This document shows positions 26,561 to 34,720 of a DNA stretch of 55,795 nucleotides, one piece after another. The stretch lies in the NCBI GenBank assembly GCA_036490175.1, contig DASXEJ010000283.1, positions 1 to 55,795 of the forward strand, written 5' to 3'. The DNA is from Pirellulales bacterium (GTDB lineage: Bacteria; Planctomycetota; Planctomycetia; Pirellulales; JACPPG01). The position numbers and the translations under genes are program-made. Positions within the stretch are counted from its first letter, which is position 1. Every line of letters begins with the position of its first letter. The notes beneath the pieces were generated by a model. That model was given only the letters and a program-made list of their open reading frames with translations. It made no database searches and was not told the DNA's origin.

Positions 26561-28084
26561 ATGCCCGAACCGCTGGTCCCCAGTTCTCCGTTGCGTTGGT
26601 TTCCCGAGTTTTTGGCCGCGTCCGGTCGTCGATTACGGCCCCAATCGCGGGTGCTGGCACTGTCGCTTCTCGTGGGCGTGATTGCTGGTTTGGGCGCGGT
26701 CGGGTTCTATGCGGCCGGCCAGGCTGTGCTGCACTACACGCTGACCGATTTGGCGGGCTACCGACCCGCCGAGGCCGGGGGCGAGACGCGGCTCTTTCCT
26801 GATCGTTCGCCGGCAATTTCCAAAGATGGCTCGGCGCCACAGCAGAGCACTTTGCGCCCCTGGCTGCTGGTGCTGATTCCCGCGCTCGGCGGCCTGGCGT
26901 GCGGATGGATCGTGTACACCTGGGCACCCGAAGCCGAAGGGCACGGCACGGATGCCGCTATCAACGCCTTTCATCATCATCAGGGAGAAATCCGGCCGCG
27001 CGTGCCGATCGTTAAAATGGTGGCAAGCGCGATCACGCTCGGCACCGGAGGTTCCGGCGGACGCGAGGGGCCTATCGCGCAGATCGGCGCGGGCTTTGGC
27101 TCCTACATCGGTGGCGTACTGCGGCTACGGGCCGACGAGCGCCGCCTGCTAATGGCCGCCGGCATGGGCGCGGGCATCGGCGCAATTTTTCACGCGCCGC
27201 TGGCGGGCACGCTGTTTGCCGCCGAAGTCCTCTATAGTTCGGCCGACATCGAGTCCGATGTGCTGATGCCCGCCGCACTAGGAAGCGTAACGGCCTATTG
27301 CACCTTCGGTGCCGTGTTCGGTTGGCAATCACTATTTGTGATCCCACCGCGTGTAGCGGACATGTTGGTGTTCAATCAGCCACTGGAATTGGCCGCTTAC
27401 ACGCTGTTAGCCGTGGCCATGTCCGTGCTGGCGATGCTTTACACGCGCACGTTCTATGGGCTGACGTATTCCTTGCACCAATTGCCGATCAATCGCAAGC
27501 TGCGACCGATGATCGGCGCCGGCCTGTCGGGCGCGCTTGCCGTAGCGTTGTACTACGTATTCGGCCGCGACGAGCGCGTGCTTTCGGTCTTGTCGTTCGG
27601 GTATGGCATCCTGCAAGAGGCGCTCGACTATGTGCCTGGGAGCGGCCACGGCGTGCGGCTGGCGGTGATTCTGCTGGTGGTGGCGCTCGGCAAGATACTG
27701 ACCACGAGCCTGACGATTGGCAGCGGCGGCTCAGCAGGCGTATTTGGCGCTTCGATGGTCATCGGCGGCTGCGCGGGGGGCGCACTGGGATTGGCGCTGC
27801 ACCACTATGTGCCCCTGCTGGTGCCGCATCCGGCCAGCTTTGTGATCGTGGGGATGGCCGGCTTCTTTGCGGCCGCCGCCAAGACGCCCCTCTCGACGTT
27901 GGTGATGGTCAGCGAGATGACCGGCAACTACAACTTGCTGCTGCCGGCACTATGGGTTTGCACGCTGTCGTTCCTGCTGTCTGATCGGCAGTCGCTGTAC
28001 CGCGAACAAGTCGTCGACCGGTTGGCCTCGCCGGCACATGGAGCGATTGAAAATGACGGCACCACGGAGTCACAGAGGCACTGA
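26561..28084 (+). CDS. ClC-family chloride channel / Cl-/H+ antiporter
   Basis: 507 residues from ATG 26561 (MPEPLVPSSPLRWFPEFLAA). Hydrophobic along most of its length. Selectivity-filter motifs: TGGSGGREGPIAQIGAGFGS, in which the Glu of GREGP is the gating glutamate, and IGSGGSAGVFGASMVIGG. AGFFAAAAKTPLSTLVMVSE is also typical of the C-terminal half. No CBS domains follow, as in many bacterial members. The last residues (NDGTTESQRH) are encoded by the left arm of a dispersed palindrome (28060-28086), so the natural end of the protein was probably nearby and the tail was altered by the repeat. The frame is open upstream to 26477. Confidence 0.93.
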   Translation: MPEPLVPSSPLRWFPEFLAASGRRLRPQSRVLALSLLVGVIAGLGAVGFYAAGQAVLHYTLTDLAGYRPAEAGGETRLFPDRSPAISKDGSAPQQSTLRPWLLVLIPALGGLACGWIVYTWAPEAEGHGTDAAINAFHHHQGEIRPRVPIVKMVASAITLGTGGSGGREGPIAQIGAGFGSYIGGVLRLRADERRLLMAAGMGAGIGAIFHAPLAGTLFAAEVLYSSADIESDVLMPAALGSVTAYCTFGAVFGWQSLFVIPPRVADMLVFNQPLELAAYTLLAVAMSVLAMLYTRTFYGLTYSLHQLPINRKLRPMIGAGLSGALAVALYYVFGRDERVLSVLSFGYGILQEALDYVPGSGHGVRLAVILLVVALGKILTTSLTIGSGGSAGVFGASMVIGGCAGGALGLALHHYVPLLVPHPASFVIVGMAGFFAAAAKTPLSTLVMVSEMTGNYNLLLPALWVCTLSFLLSDRQSLYREQVVDRLASPAHGAIENDGTTESQRH

Positions 28085-28188
28085 GACAGGCAGAATCATC
28101 TATGTTTAACCCTGCGTTCACCGTTAATCGACGCGCGCGTTCTCGCACATGTCACTCTTCTTCTCCGTGACTCCGCGCCCCCGTGGTG
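28060..28188. repeat. Imperfect inverted repeat of the CACCACGGAGTCACAGAG type, overlapping the 3' end of the ClC gene
   Basis: The left arm at 28060-28086 and the right arm at 28162-28188 (reads TCTCCGTGACTCCGCGCCCC then CGTGGTG) pair over 27 positions with about 7 mismatches. The loop is about 75 bases. It lies between the convergent ClC gene and the MfnF-like gene and could act as a terminator for both. The left arm provides the last codons of the ClC frame. Confidence 0.72.
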
Positions 28189-28220
28189 AATCCCCGCGCG
28201 GCAGCGGCGAAAACCACGAT

Positions 28221-29234
28221 TCATTTCAAACTCAGTTCCTGCGCCAGCACAGCCACCGCGTGGGCCGGGGCGCATTGCGAGACCGCGGGCCCGAGTTGGA
28301 CGGCCAACGATACTAGCTCGACATCCGGCTGAATTTGTTCCATCACGCGGCGGATAAGAAATTCTCCCTGTCCCGAGATGACGACCGTCTGCGGCTTAGC
28401 ATTTGCCCGCGACATCACGTTTTGCACCGCGATCGCGATCCGCTCGGACTGAGCGTCGCGAATCGTGGCAGCGGCAGCCTGTGCATCGTCGTCGCTGAAC
28501 ATATCGCGATCGGCACAGATGGCGCGGGCCAGCCGGTCGCGGCAGGCAAAGCGTGTTCCCGGGCGACCATCGGCCGTGGCGCGCGAATGCGGATCCTCTG
28601 GCAAGTCCCCGAGCAGAACGTAGGCGTCGAGCGTCGTGGCGAACAACTCATGTGCGGTGGCGCACTGTAGTCCTCGCCAGGGCAAGCTGGCCGTCACGGC
28701 ACAAACCGGGCTGCGCACCACGCCCGTATAGAGCAATTCGTTGGCAACCAATCGATCGGGATCGGTAAAGCCAAGCGTGGCGGGCAGGCGGGCCACGAGC
28801 GGAATGATGTCGCAAGTCGTGCTGCCCAGGTCAATCAAAAACCCATTGCCGTCGGGAAGAAACCTAGCGGCGAAGCGGGCCAAGGCGTGCCAATTCGATG
28901 CAGCGGTTGCCAGGGGACGAGACATTGCCACTTCCGGCTTAACGAACGAGCCGTCGGTGAGATAAATCCTCAACTCACGACCGGCAGTGGCTACAGCTAA
29001 GGCTTCGACAATCGCGGCCACCCCTTGTGCCTTGGTCTCGTAGCAGTCGGCCAACTCGCCGGTCATTGTGGCGACAAAACTGTCGGCTGCCGGAGAGGCG
29101 GCGATCAGTTCCGCGAGCGCGCCCGGCAGTCTTTCGGACGTGCGCCATAAAGCAAACTCGTGACTAACGGCAAAGCCCTGGCCGTCGGCGGCCTTCAGGT
29201 TCGCACCGCCGACATCAAGGGCGAGCGTTTTCAT
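28221..29234 (-). CDS. H4MPT-linked C1 pathway protein, hydantoinase/oxoprolinase-like (MfnF-type)
   Basis: 337 residues. The opening MKTLALDVGGANLKAADG and LLDLGS-like region (NGFLIDLGSTTCDIIPLVA) are ATP-binding phosphate loops of the actin/ASKHA fold. TMTGELADCYETKAQGVAAI and DRLVANELLYTGVVRSPVCA match the family once described as 'probable H4MPT-linked C1 transfer pathway protein', whose archaeal member MfnF takes part in methanofuran synthesis. Planctomycetes are known to have tetrahydromethanopterin/methanofuran-dependent formaldehyde genes. The next gene upstream (122-base gap, same strand) is an ATP-grasp enzyme of the same pathway type, which supports the call. Exact reaction in bacteria is inference. 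Confidence 0.82.
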   Translation of the reverse strand: MKTLALDVGGANLKAADGQGFAVSHEFALWRTSERLPGALAELIAASPAADSFVATMTGELADCYETKAQGVAAIVEALAVATAGRELRIYLTDGSFVKPEVAMSRPLATAASNWHALARFAARFLPDGNGFLIDLGSTTCDIIPLVARLPATLGFTDPDRLVANELLYTGVVRSPVCAVTASLPWRGLQCATAHELFATTLDAYVLLGDLPEDPHSRATADGRPGTRFACRDRLARAICADRDMFSDDDAQAAAATIRDAQSERIAIAVQNVMSRANAKPQTVVISGQGEFLIRRVMEQIQPDVELVSLAVQLGPAVSQCAPAHAVAVLAQELSLK

Positions 29235-29356
29235 GGCGGGATCGTTCGCACAAAGGGAGAGGGCGTGCTAAATGCTCTTTAATGCATGACTAACGGCAGA
29301 GTTGATGGCCCAGGCTCGGATACCTTTTTCATTCATCATTTTGCCGATTGCGCGCC

Positions 29357-30535
29357 TCATACTTTCACGTTGCCGTCGCTAGTGAATTCTATGGGATCGT
29401 CGCTGAACGACAACGCGGCCGCCTCGCCCGCCGCGACGGCGAGCAACGCGCCGGCCAGATTGTCGTGCGTGGCGACGCGCAGCCCAATGTACGAAGTGGT
29501 AAGGCGTGGATTGATTTCGATGACGGTATCCCCACGGCCATCAGGTTCATTGCCCAGTACAAGATCGACGCCCAGATAGCCGAGCGGCTTGTTCAACGTG
29601 TTGACGGCGCGCAGTGCCAATCGCGTGGCACGCTCGGCCAACGTCGGCGCTAACGGCAAGCGTCCGCCCAGGTAGTTAAACCGGCCGTCGTCGCTCAGCA
29701 ACTGTTTGCATGGTGCCAGCGGCACGCAGCCAGCCGGACCGCACAGTAGGGCCACGCTGATGGGGAGGCCGGGACAGAATTCTTCGACGCGCCACGGCGA
29801 TTGCCCGCGCAAGAAGTCGCTGGGCACCTGATCAGTGGCGAACGACGCGTCGAGGCGGCGGAGGCCCAATGATCCGGCGCCGTCGCACGGTTTGAGCACC
29901 AGCGGAAGGCGCAAGCCCGCGGGAATTTCCCATTGATCGCTCAGCACGCTCCCTTGCGGTGCAGGGATACCGGAGTTGCGCAGATGTTCAGCCGTGGCGT
30001 GCTTGTCGCCCGCCAGCCCAATGATTTCCGGCGAAGAGCCGAGCAACCGGCCGCCGCATTTTACTACGCGTTGGCAGCGATCTAGCAAAATGCCGTCGCA
30101 TTCCGGCGCGATCACGATTGTCCAATCGGCTTGTGCCGATTCCTGTTCGAATGCCACACGATAGTCATTCGCGTTGGTGACTTGGCGCACCTGAACGTTG
30201 GGAAGGGGCGGGCGCGGATAGCGCTGGTCGGACAAGAGGATGGCCTGCGTGTTCGCGAGCGCCGCAAAATCGGTTGCCAGGGCCGTGACCATGGCGGCCC
30301 CTTCTGAGGTGAGGGACATTAGCGAGGTTTGAGTGAGTGAGCCCTGTGTGTGCTGCCCGATGGCATGTGCATGTTCGGCGCGAGGATGCAACTCCGCGGT
30401 GCCCTGATTAGCTTGTGCTTTCGGCATGACCACGCTTGCATGGGCATGGTCCCCCGGGATTGGATCGAACGTGGGTGGTGGCGAACTGTTAAACAATCCG
30501 CCACCGGTGGTGAATTCAAATAGGAAGATGCGCAT
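29357..30535 (-). CDS. ATP-grasp ligase of the methanofuran/H4MPT pathway type (MfnD-like), with inserted repeat-derived segment
   Basis: 392 residues. The opening MRIFLFEFTTGGGL and later GAAMVTALATDFAAL are the start of this ATP-grasp family, related to archaeal tyramine-glutamate ligase MfnD. Between them lies a foreign stretch of about 50-60 residues, His-, Gln- and Thr-rich (about 28-75), encoded by a decayed palindromic repeat (30313-30452). The ATP-grasp domain follows: LPLVLKPCDGAGSLGLRRLD, RVEEFCPGLPISVALLCG and the metal-binding end TVIEINPRLTTSYIGLR. The C-terminal catalytic residues look intact, so the insert is probably tolerated as a loop. It lies 120 bases after the SufT-like gene on the same strand. 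Confidence 0.82.
   Translation of the reverse strand: MRIFLFEFTTGGGLFNSSPPPTFDPIPGDHAHASVVMPKAQANQGTAELHPRAEHAHAIGQHTQGSLTQTSLMSLTSEGAAMVTALATDFAALANTQAILLSDQRYPRPPLPNVQVRQVTNANDYRVAFEQESAQADWTIVIAPECDGILLDRCQRVVKCGGRLLGSSPEIIGLAGDKHATAEHLRNSGIPAPQGSVLSDQWEIPAGLRLPLVLKPCDGAGSLGLRRLDASFATDQVPSDFLRGQSPWRVEEFCPGLPISVALLCGPAGCVPLAPCKQLLSDDGRFNYLGGRLPLAPTLAERATRLALRAVNTLNKPLGYLGVDLVLGNEPDGRGDTVIEINPRLTTSYIGLRVATHDNLAGALLAVAAGEAAALSFSDDPIEFTSDGNVKV
30313..30452. repeat. Decayed palindromic element inside the ATP-grasp coding sequence
   Basis: The right half (30422-30452) reads GGCATGACCACGCTTGCATG then GGCATGGTCCC and matches the right half of the 17984-18082 element (GCATGCCCACG...GTGGGCATGGCACCC) at most positions. 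The ends GGGACAT (30313-30319) and ATGGTCCC (30445-30452) are inverted relative to each other, with one base of slippage, though they differ from the GGGTGCC ends of the other copies. It encodes residues of about 28-75 of the ligase, which relatives are expected to lack. Confidence 0.6.
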
Positions 30536-30655
30536 CGTCGATGGCTCAACTGCGGCGACGCATGTTACGCAATCGCATCCTCATCACCGTGCCCAATTTC
30601 GCCGCGGAGAGAGAGGGTCCCCGCACCGCCCGTCCCTCGGCAGCAAGTGCTCTTG

Positions 30656-30973
30656 TTAGAAGATCCCCAATTGATCGCGGGCGTCTTCGGTCATGCGATC
30701 GGGGGTCCAGGGTGGGACCATCACGAGCTTGATCTCGACTTCGCTGACCCCTTCCAGTCGCCCCAGCACGTCCTTCGATTGCTGGATCAATTGCGGGCCA
30801 GCCGGGCAGGCCGGGCTGGTCATTGTCATTTCGACCGAGACTTTTTGCTTGCTCTCTTCCAGGTCAGCCACGTTGACTACGTAGATCAGACCCAGATCGA
30901 CGATGTTGACGAACAATTCGGGATCGATGACCTGCTTCAGCGCCTCGCGGGCTGTTTCTTCGGTGACCGACAT
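30656..30973 (-). CDS. MIP18/DUF59 metal-sulfur cluster assembly factor (SufT-like)
   Basis: 105 residues from ATG 30973, preceded by a strong AGGAGG site; the longer frame to 31090 is unsupported. One DUF59 domain: EALKQVIDPELFVNIVDLGL is the family signature, followed by VEMTMTSPACPAGPQLIQQS, which carries the conserved Cys. The C-terminal part VKLVMVPPWTPDRMTEDARD (with IKLV in the actual text) and the end QLGIF are standard. SufT-type proteins help mature Fe-S proteins, especially when demand is high. It is the last suf-type gene of the leftward block, 135 bases after the Rieske gene. Confidence 0.9.
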   Translation of the reverse strand: MSVTEETAREALKQVIDPELFVNIVDLGLIYVVNVADLEESKQKVSVEMTMTSPACPAGPQLIQQSKDVLGRLEGVSEVEIKLVMVPPWTPDRMTEDARDQLGIF

Positions 30974-31108
30974 GGGAAATCCTCCTGTCGACGCGATGGA
31001 ATTCTTGATCGTAACACCGCCCGGTAAACCAGGCGAATTAGAGATTGTTTGTAGTGGCCCCGTAACCAGACCTTCGCAGACGAGCGGCAACTGGCTGCTG
31101 AATGATAG

Positions 31109-31426
31109 TCACTCGTCGCTCAATCGTACCAGAATCTCGCCCGCTTCGACCTTTACTTCGTGGGCGGCCGTCGCCTGGGTGGCTGGCATGGTGAGGGCGC
31201 GGCCGTCGCGAATGTCGAACTTGGCGCCGTGGCGAGGGCAGGCGATGCAAAAGCCGTCTAGCTGACCTTCGCCCAGTGGGCCGCCGTCGTGCGTGCAGAC
31301 GTCGTCCAGAGCATAAAACTTGCCATCGACGTGGAAGATAACCACCAGCCGGTCGTCGACCTCGACAATCTGCTTGCCGGGATCGGGGATGTCAGCGGCT
31401 TTGGCAACGCGAACGAATTCGGACAT
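31109..31426 (-). CDS. Rieske [2Fe-2S] ferredoxin-like protein
   Basis: 105 residues from ATG 31426. It is a single Rieske domain with both cluster motifs: C44-T-H46 in DDVCTHDGGPLGEGQ and C63-P-R-H66 in CIACPRHGAKFDIRDG. It is the size of the ferredoxin subunits of ring-hydroxylating dioxygenases, but no oxygenase is nearby. Its place between sufD and the SufT-like gene matches known suf clusters in actinobacteria and other bacteria that contain a Rieske protein, where it probably supplies electrons or is an early client. Cytoplasmic, no signal peptide. Confidence 0.92.
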   Translation of the reverse strand: MSEFVRVAKAADIPDPGKQIVEVDDRLVVIFHVDGKFYALDDVCTHDGGPLGEGQLDGFCIACPRHGAKFDIRDGRALTMPATQATAAHEVKVEAGEILVRLSDE

Positions 31427-31475
31427 GCAATTAGGCGGCAGAGAAGGAACGGGGCAGCGAATGATCAATGTGAAC

Positions 31476-31545
31476 TGATGAATGATGAATTGAAGTTGGG
31501 CGCGGGCAGCAGGTCCGTTCAACATTCATCATTTAGCATTCATCG
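31476..31545. repeat. Inverted repeat of the TTCATCATTTAGCATTCATC type
   Basis: The left arm TGATGAATGATGAATTGAA (31476-31494) and the right arm 31518-31545 (TTCAACATTCATCATTTAGC then ATTCATCG) are complementary with a two-base bulge and a short unpaired insert. It fills most of the 124-base gap between sufD and the Rieske gene, in the transcribed region of the suf block. Confidence 0.65.
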
Positions 31546-31550
31546 TTTCT

Positions 31551-32861
31551 TCAGTCGTACTCTCGGATACGGCGACCGATGGCTTCGCCCAACGCGTCGC
31601 GGACGCTTTCGATCGTGATGCGGTCGAAAACCTGCTGAAAGAAGCCGGCGACGATCATGCGGATGGCTTCCTTGCGCGTCAGGCCGCGGCAGCGGGCATA
31701 AAAGATCTGCTCGTCGTCGACGCGACCGGCCGTCGAGCCATGCGTGCAGCGCACGTCGTCGGCCTCGATCTCGAGGCCGGGAATCGAATCGGCCCGGGCA
31801 TGCTCCGAGAGCATTAAATTGTCGTTGCGCTGATAGCCGTCGGTCTTCTGGGCCCCCTTATCGACCTTGATCATGCCGCGCCACACCACGCGCGAGCGAT
31901 CTTGCAGAGCCCCCTTGTACAACAGGTCGCTGCGGCAATGCTCGGCCTGATGATGCTGCAACGTGTTGTAGGTGAGCTGCTGTTTCCCCTCGGTAAACAT
32001 GACACCGTTGACCTGCGCTTCGGCGCCGGTGCCGACGAGGGCCACATGCTGGTTGACTTGCGCTAGCCGGCTGCCAAGTGCGCCGATGGTCCACTGCAAA
32101 CGGGCGTCGCGATCGACCAGTGCCTTTTGATGGGCAAAGTGCCACACGCCGGTGCCCCAGTTTTGCAGATTCACATAACGCAGCCGGGCGCCGGGGCCGA
32201 CGAAGATCTCGTTTGCGCCGCAGTGCAGACCGGGGTTGTTGTCCAAGCCAGCGGTCTCGGCCAAAAGCGTAGCTTCCGCTCCCTCTTCGAGGATCACGAG
32301 CGTCTTGCCGAAATCGACGCCTCCTGCCGAGATTCCGTTAAGCACGTGTAGCGGTCGCTCGACCGTCACTCCGCGCGGCACATACAGCACCGATCCGCCC
32401 GACCAGCAGGCGGCATGCAACGCCGCAAAGCGATCAACCGCGGGACTGATGATCTCGCGGTCGAAATAGGGACGCAGAATGTCGGCGCGTTCGCTTAGCA
32501 GCCGGTCGAGACTGCCGAAGATCACGCCCCGTGCGGCCAAGGCAGGATCAAGCGCGCTCGCGACCGGGCGGCTATTCAGTGAGACTTCATGGCCGGCCAG
32601 GTCGACACCATGGCTCAGCAGTGCCGATGGTGGGAAGGCACCGGCGGGCAAGTCGTTTGGCAATCCGAAACGATCCAGGTGAAACATGCGCAAGTCGGTG
32701 CGCATCCATTCTTCTTGATTGCGCGCCGGCAAATCCAGCCGCTCGAACGATTCCCACGCCCGGCGACGGGCGTCAGCCAGCCAGGCCGGCTCGCCGCGCG
32801 CAGCCAGGAAAGCCTCGAATGAGTCTTGCGTAAACCCGGTATGTGCGATGGTCGATGTCAT
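31551..32861 (-). CDS. sufD: Fe-S cluster assembly protein SufD
   Basis: 436 residues from ATG 32861 (MTSTIAHTGFTQDSFEAFLA). The open frame runs another 600 bases upstream over the gap and into the 3' end of sufB, but that part is Arg-rich and non-coding. SufD features: RNQEEWMRTDLRMFHLDRFG near the N-terminus, VLYVPRGVTVERPLHVLNG, and a right-handed beta-helix core ending in ADDVRCTHGSTAGRVDDEQI and YARCRGLTRKEAIRMIVAGF. SufD partners SufB and SufC in the SufBC2D scaffold that builds Fe-S clusters and is needed for iron entry. The sufB gene is 203 bases upstream on the same strand. Confidence 0.95.
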   Translation of the reverse strand: MTSTIAHTGFTQDSFEAFLAARGEPAWLADARRRAWESFERLDLPARNQEEWMRTDLRMFHLDRFGLPNDLPAGAFPPSALLSHGVDLAGHEVSLNSRPVASALDPALAARGVIFGSLDRLLSERADILRPYFDREIISPAVDRFAALHAACWSGGSVLYVPRGVTVERPLHVLNGISAGGVDFGKTLVILEEGAEATLLAETAGLDNNPGLHCGANEIFVGPGARLRYVNLQNWGTGVWHFAHQKALVDRDARLQWTIGALGSRLAQVNQHVALVGTGAEAQVNGVMFTEGKQQLTYNTLQHHQAEHCRSDLLYKGALQDRSRVVWRGMIKVDKGAQKTDGYQRNDNLMLSEHARADSIPGLEIEADDVRCTHGSTAGRVDDEQIFYARCRGLTRKEAIRMIVAGFFQQVFDRITIESVRDALGEAIGRRIREYD

Positions 32862-33064
32862 GCAATCAGAATACGGACGTTGAATTCCTCTTAAATACAA
32901 AGACCGCCCGGTCGACCAACGATGAGACAGAACCGATGGCGGGTTGAGTGGTCGACAAATCGCTTCCGGATCCCCCCGCATCCTACCCGCTCCCGCGAGG
33001 AGAGACGGTTCTAAACGGTGGCAGGGCATTAACCCTGGCATGGGGTTGAACAGCGGCGCGGCGG

Positions 33065-34480
33065 CTACCCGACCGTTCCCTCCATCTGCAGTTCGATGAG
33101 ACGGTTCATTTCGACGGCGTATTCCATCGGCAGCTCGCGCACCAGCGGCTCGATGAAGCCGCTGACGATCATCGTGCTGGCCTCGGCTTCGGACAGGCCG
33201 CGACTGGTGAGATAGAACAATTGCTCTTCGCCAATCTTCGAGACACTGGCCTCGTGGCCGATCGAAACATCCTGCTCGTCGACTTCGATATAAGGATAGG
33301 TATCGCTGCGACTCTTCGAATCGAGGATCAATGCGTCGCAGACGACGTTCGACTTCGCCTTGCGAGCGCCGGACTCGATCTTGACCAGTCCGCGATAGCT
33401 GGCGCGGCCGCCATTTTTTGAGATGCTCTTGGAGATGATGCGGCTTGACGTGTTCGGCGCACAATGCACGACCTTGGCGCCAGCATCCTGATGCTGGCCG
33501 GCCGAGGAAAAGGCGATCGACAGAATCTCGCCGCGGGCACCCGGCTCGAGCATGTACACGGCCGGATACTTCATCGTCAAACGGCTACCGAGATTGCCGT
33601 CGATCCACTCCATCAACGCATCTTCGTAGGCGACGGCGCGCTTGGTGACCAGGTTATAGATGTTATTGGCCCAGTTCTGAATTGTGGTGTAGCGGCAACG
33701 GGCGTGCTTCTTGACGACGATCTCGACCACGGCCGAATGGAGGCTCTCGGTCGTGTACATCGGCGCCGTGCAACCTTCGACGTAATGGATCTGGGCCCCC
33801 TCGTCGACGATGATCAGCGTCCGCTCGAACTGGCCCATGCTTTCGGCATTGATGCGGAAGTAGGCCTGCAGCGGGAACTCGATCTTCACGCCCTTGGGAA
33901 CGTAGATGAACGAGCCGCCGGACCAGACCGCCGAATTAAGAGCGGCGAACTTGTTGTCGGTTGGCGGAATGATGGTGCTGAAGTATTGCCGTACTAAGTC
34001 GGGGTATTCGCGAATCGCCGAATCGGTATCGGTAAAGATCACGCCCTGGCGGCTGAGGTCCTCGCGCAGCGAGCCATAGACCACTTCGCTTTCGTATTGG
34101 GCCTTCACGCCGGCCAGGAATTTCTTCTCGGCCTCGGGGATGCCCAGCTTGTCGAAGGTGCGCTTGATGTCTTCAGGGACCTCGTCCCAACTACGCCCCT
34201 GCTGATCCGAGGGTTTGATGTAGTAGAAGATATCCTGGAAATCGATGTCGATACTGCCGCCCCAACGCGGCATCGGCTTCGAGTTGAAAATCTCCAGACT
34301 CTTCAGCCGGAAATCTCGCATCCACTGGGGCTCGTTCTTCATGTCCGAGATCTGATGCACGATCTCGGCATCGAGTCCCTTGCGGCTCTTGAAGACGTAC
34401 TTCTCGGCGTTACGGAAGTCGTATTTGTTGATCTCGCCGAGACCGACGCCGTGCGTGTCAGCTTTGAGGTCGGTGGCCAT
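33065..34480 (-). CDS. sufB: Fe-S cluster assembly protein SufB
   Basis: 471 residues from ATG 34480, the usual family length; the frame open to 34585 crosses hairpin sequence and is not used. Conserved parts: [80 protein letters not shown] and the C-terminal [20 protein letters not shown] followed by [18 protein letters not shown]. SufB is the scaffold on which the nascent cluster is assembled in the SufBC2D complex in the cytoplasm. It lies 240 bases after sufC; the gap contains two strong hairpins. Confidence 0.97.
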   Translation of the reverse strand: MATDLKADTHGVGLGEINKYDFRNAEKYVFKSRKGLDAEIVHQISDMKNEPQWMRDFRLKSLEIFNSKPMPRWGGSIDIDFQDIFYYIKPSDQQGRSWDEVPEDIKRTFDKLGIPEAEKKFLAGVKAQYESEVVYGSLREDLSRQGVIFTDTDSAIREYPDLVRQYFSTIIPPTDNKFAALNSAVWSGGSFIYVPKGVKIEFPLQAYFRINAESMGQFERTLIIVDEGAQIHYVEGCTAPMYTTESLHSAVVEIVVKKHARCRYTTIQNWANNIYNLVTKRAVAYEDALMEWIDGNLGSRLTMKYPAVYMLEPGARGEILSIAFSSAGQHQDAGAKVVHCAPNTSSRIISKSISKNGGRASYRGLVKIESGARKAKSNVVCDALILDSKSRSDTYPYIEVDEQDVSIGHEASVSKIGEEQLFYLTSRGLSEAEASTMIVSGFIEPLVRELPMEYAVEMNRLIELQMEGTVG

Positions 34481-34523
34481 GATCTTGTTTATCCTGACGT
34501 AAAGGAACGTTTTCTGCTCATCA

Positions 34524-34546
34524 CCCCCTCCCTGTAAGGGAGGGGG
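34524..34546 (-). repeat. Perfect 10-bp hairpin in the sufB leader
   Basis: CCCCCTCCCT (34524-34533) and AGGGAGGGGG (34537-34546) pair perfectly around a 3-base loop. It sits 44 bases upstream of the sufB start in the sufC-sufB gap. No U-tract follows on the transcribed strand, so it is not a classical terminator; it could be an RNA-processing or stability element, or part of a dispersed repeat. Confidence 0.65.
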
Positions 34547-34589
34547 CAGCGGAGGGTTGCGTGCCGCAGCACACATCCCCCTCACCCAA

Positions 34590-34604
34590 TCCGCCTGCGG
34601 CGGA
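34590..34604 (-). repeat. Short hairpin TCCGCC-tgc-GGCGGA in the sufC-sufB gap
   Basis: TCCGCC (34590-34595) and GGCGGA (34599-34604) pair perfectly around TGC. It is the second hairpin in the 240-base gap between sufC and sufB and lies upstream of the first in the direction of transcription. Confidence 0.55.
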
Positions 34605-34720
34605 CCACCCTCTGCCGCAAGGGAAGAGGAGTTTTTTACATCTATTTGCGTCTTTGTATTTTTGTATTTTGTCGGTCGCGTTTGCCGGTCATGTCTGCCG
34701 ATTGCGGCAACGGCGCGGAG

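Noticed and set aside
32862..33464. N-terminal extension of the sufD frame
   Set aside because: The upstream 200 codons run into the 3' end of sufB, are Arg-rich and lack a start site; SufD family similarity begins at ATG 32861.
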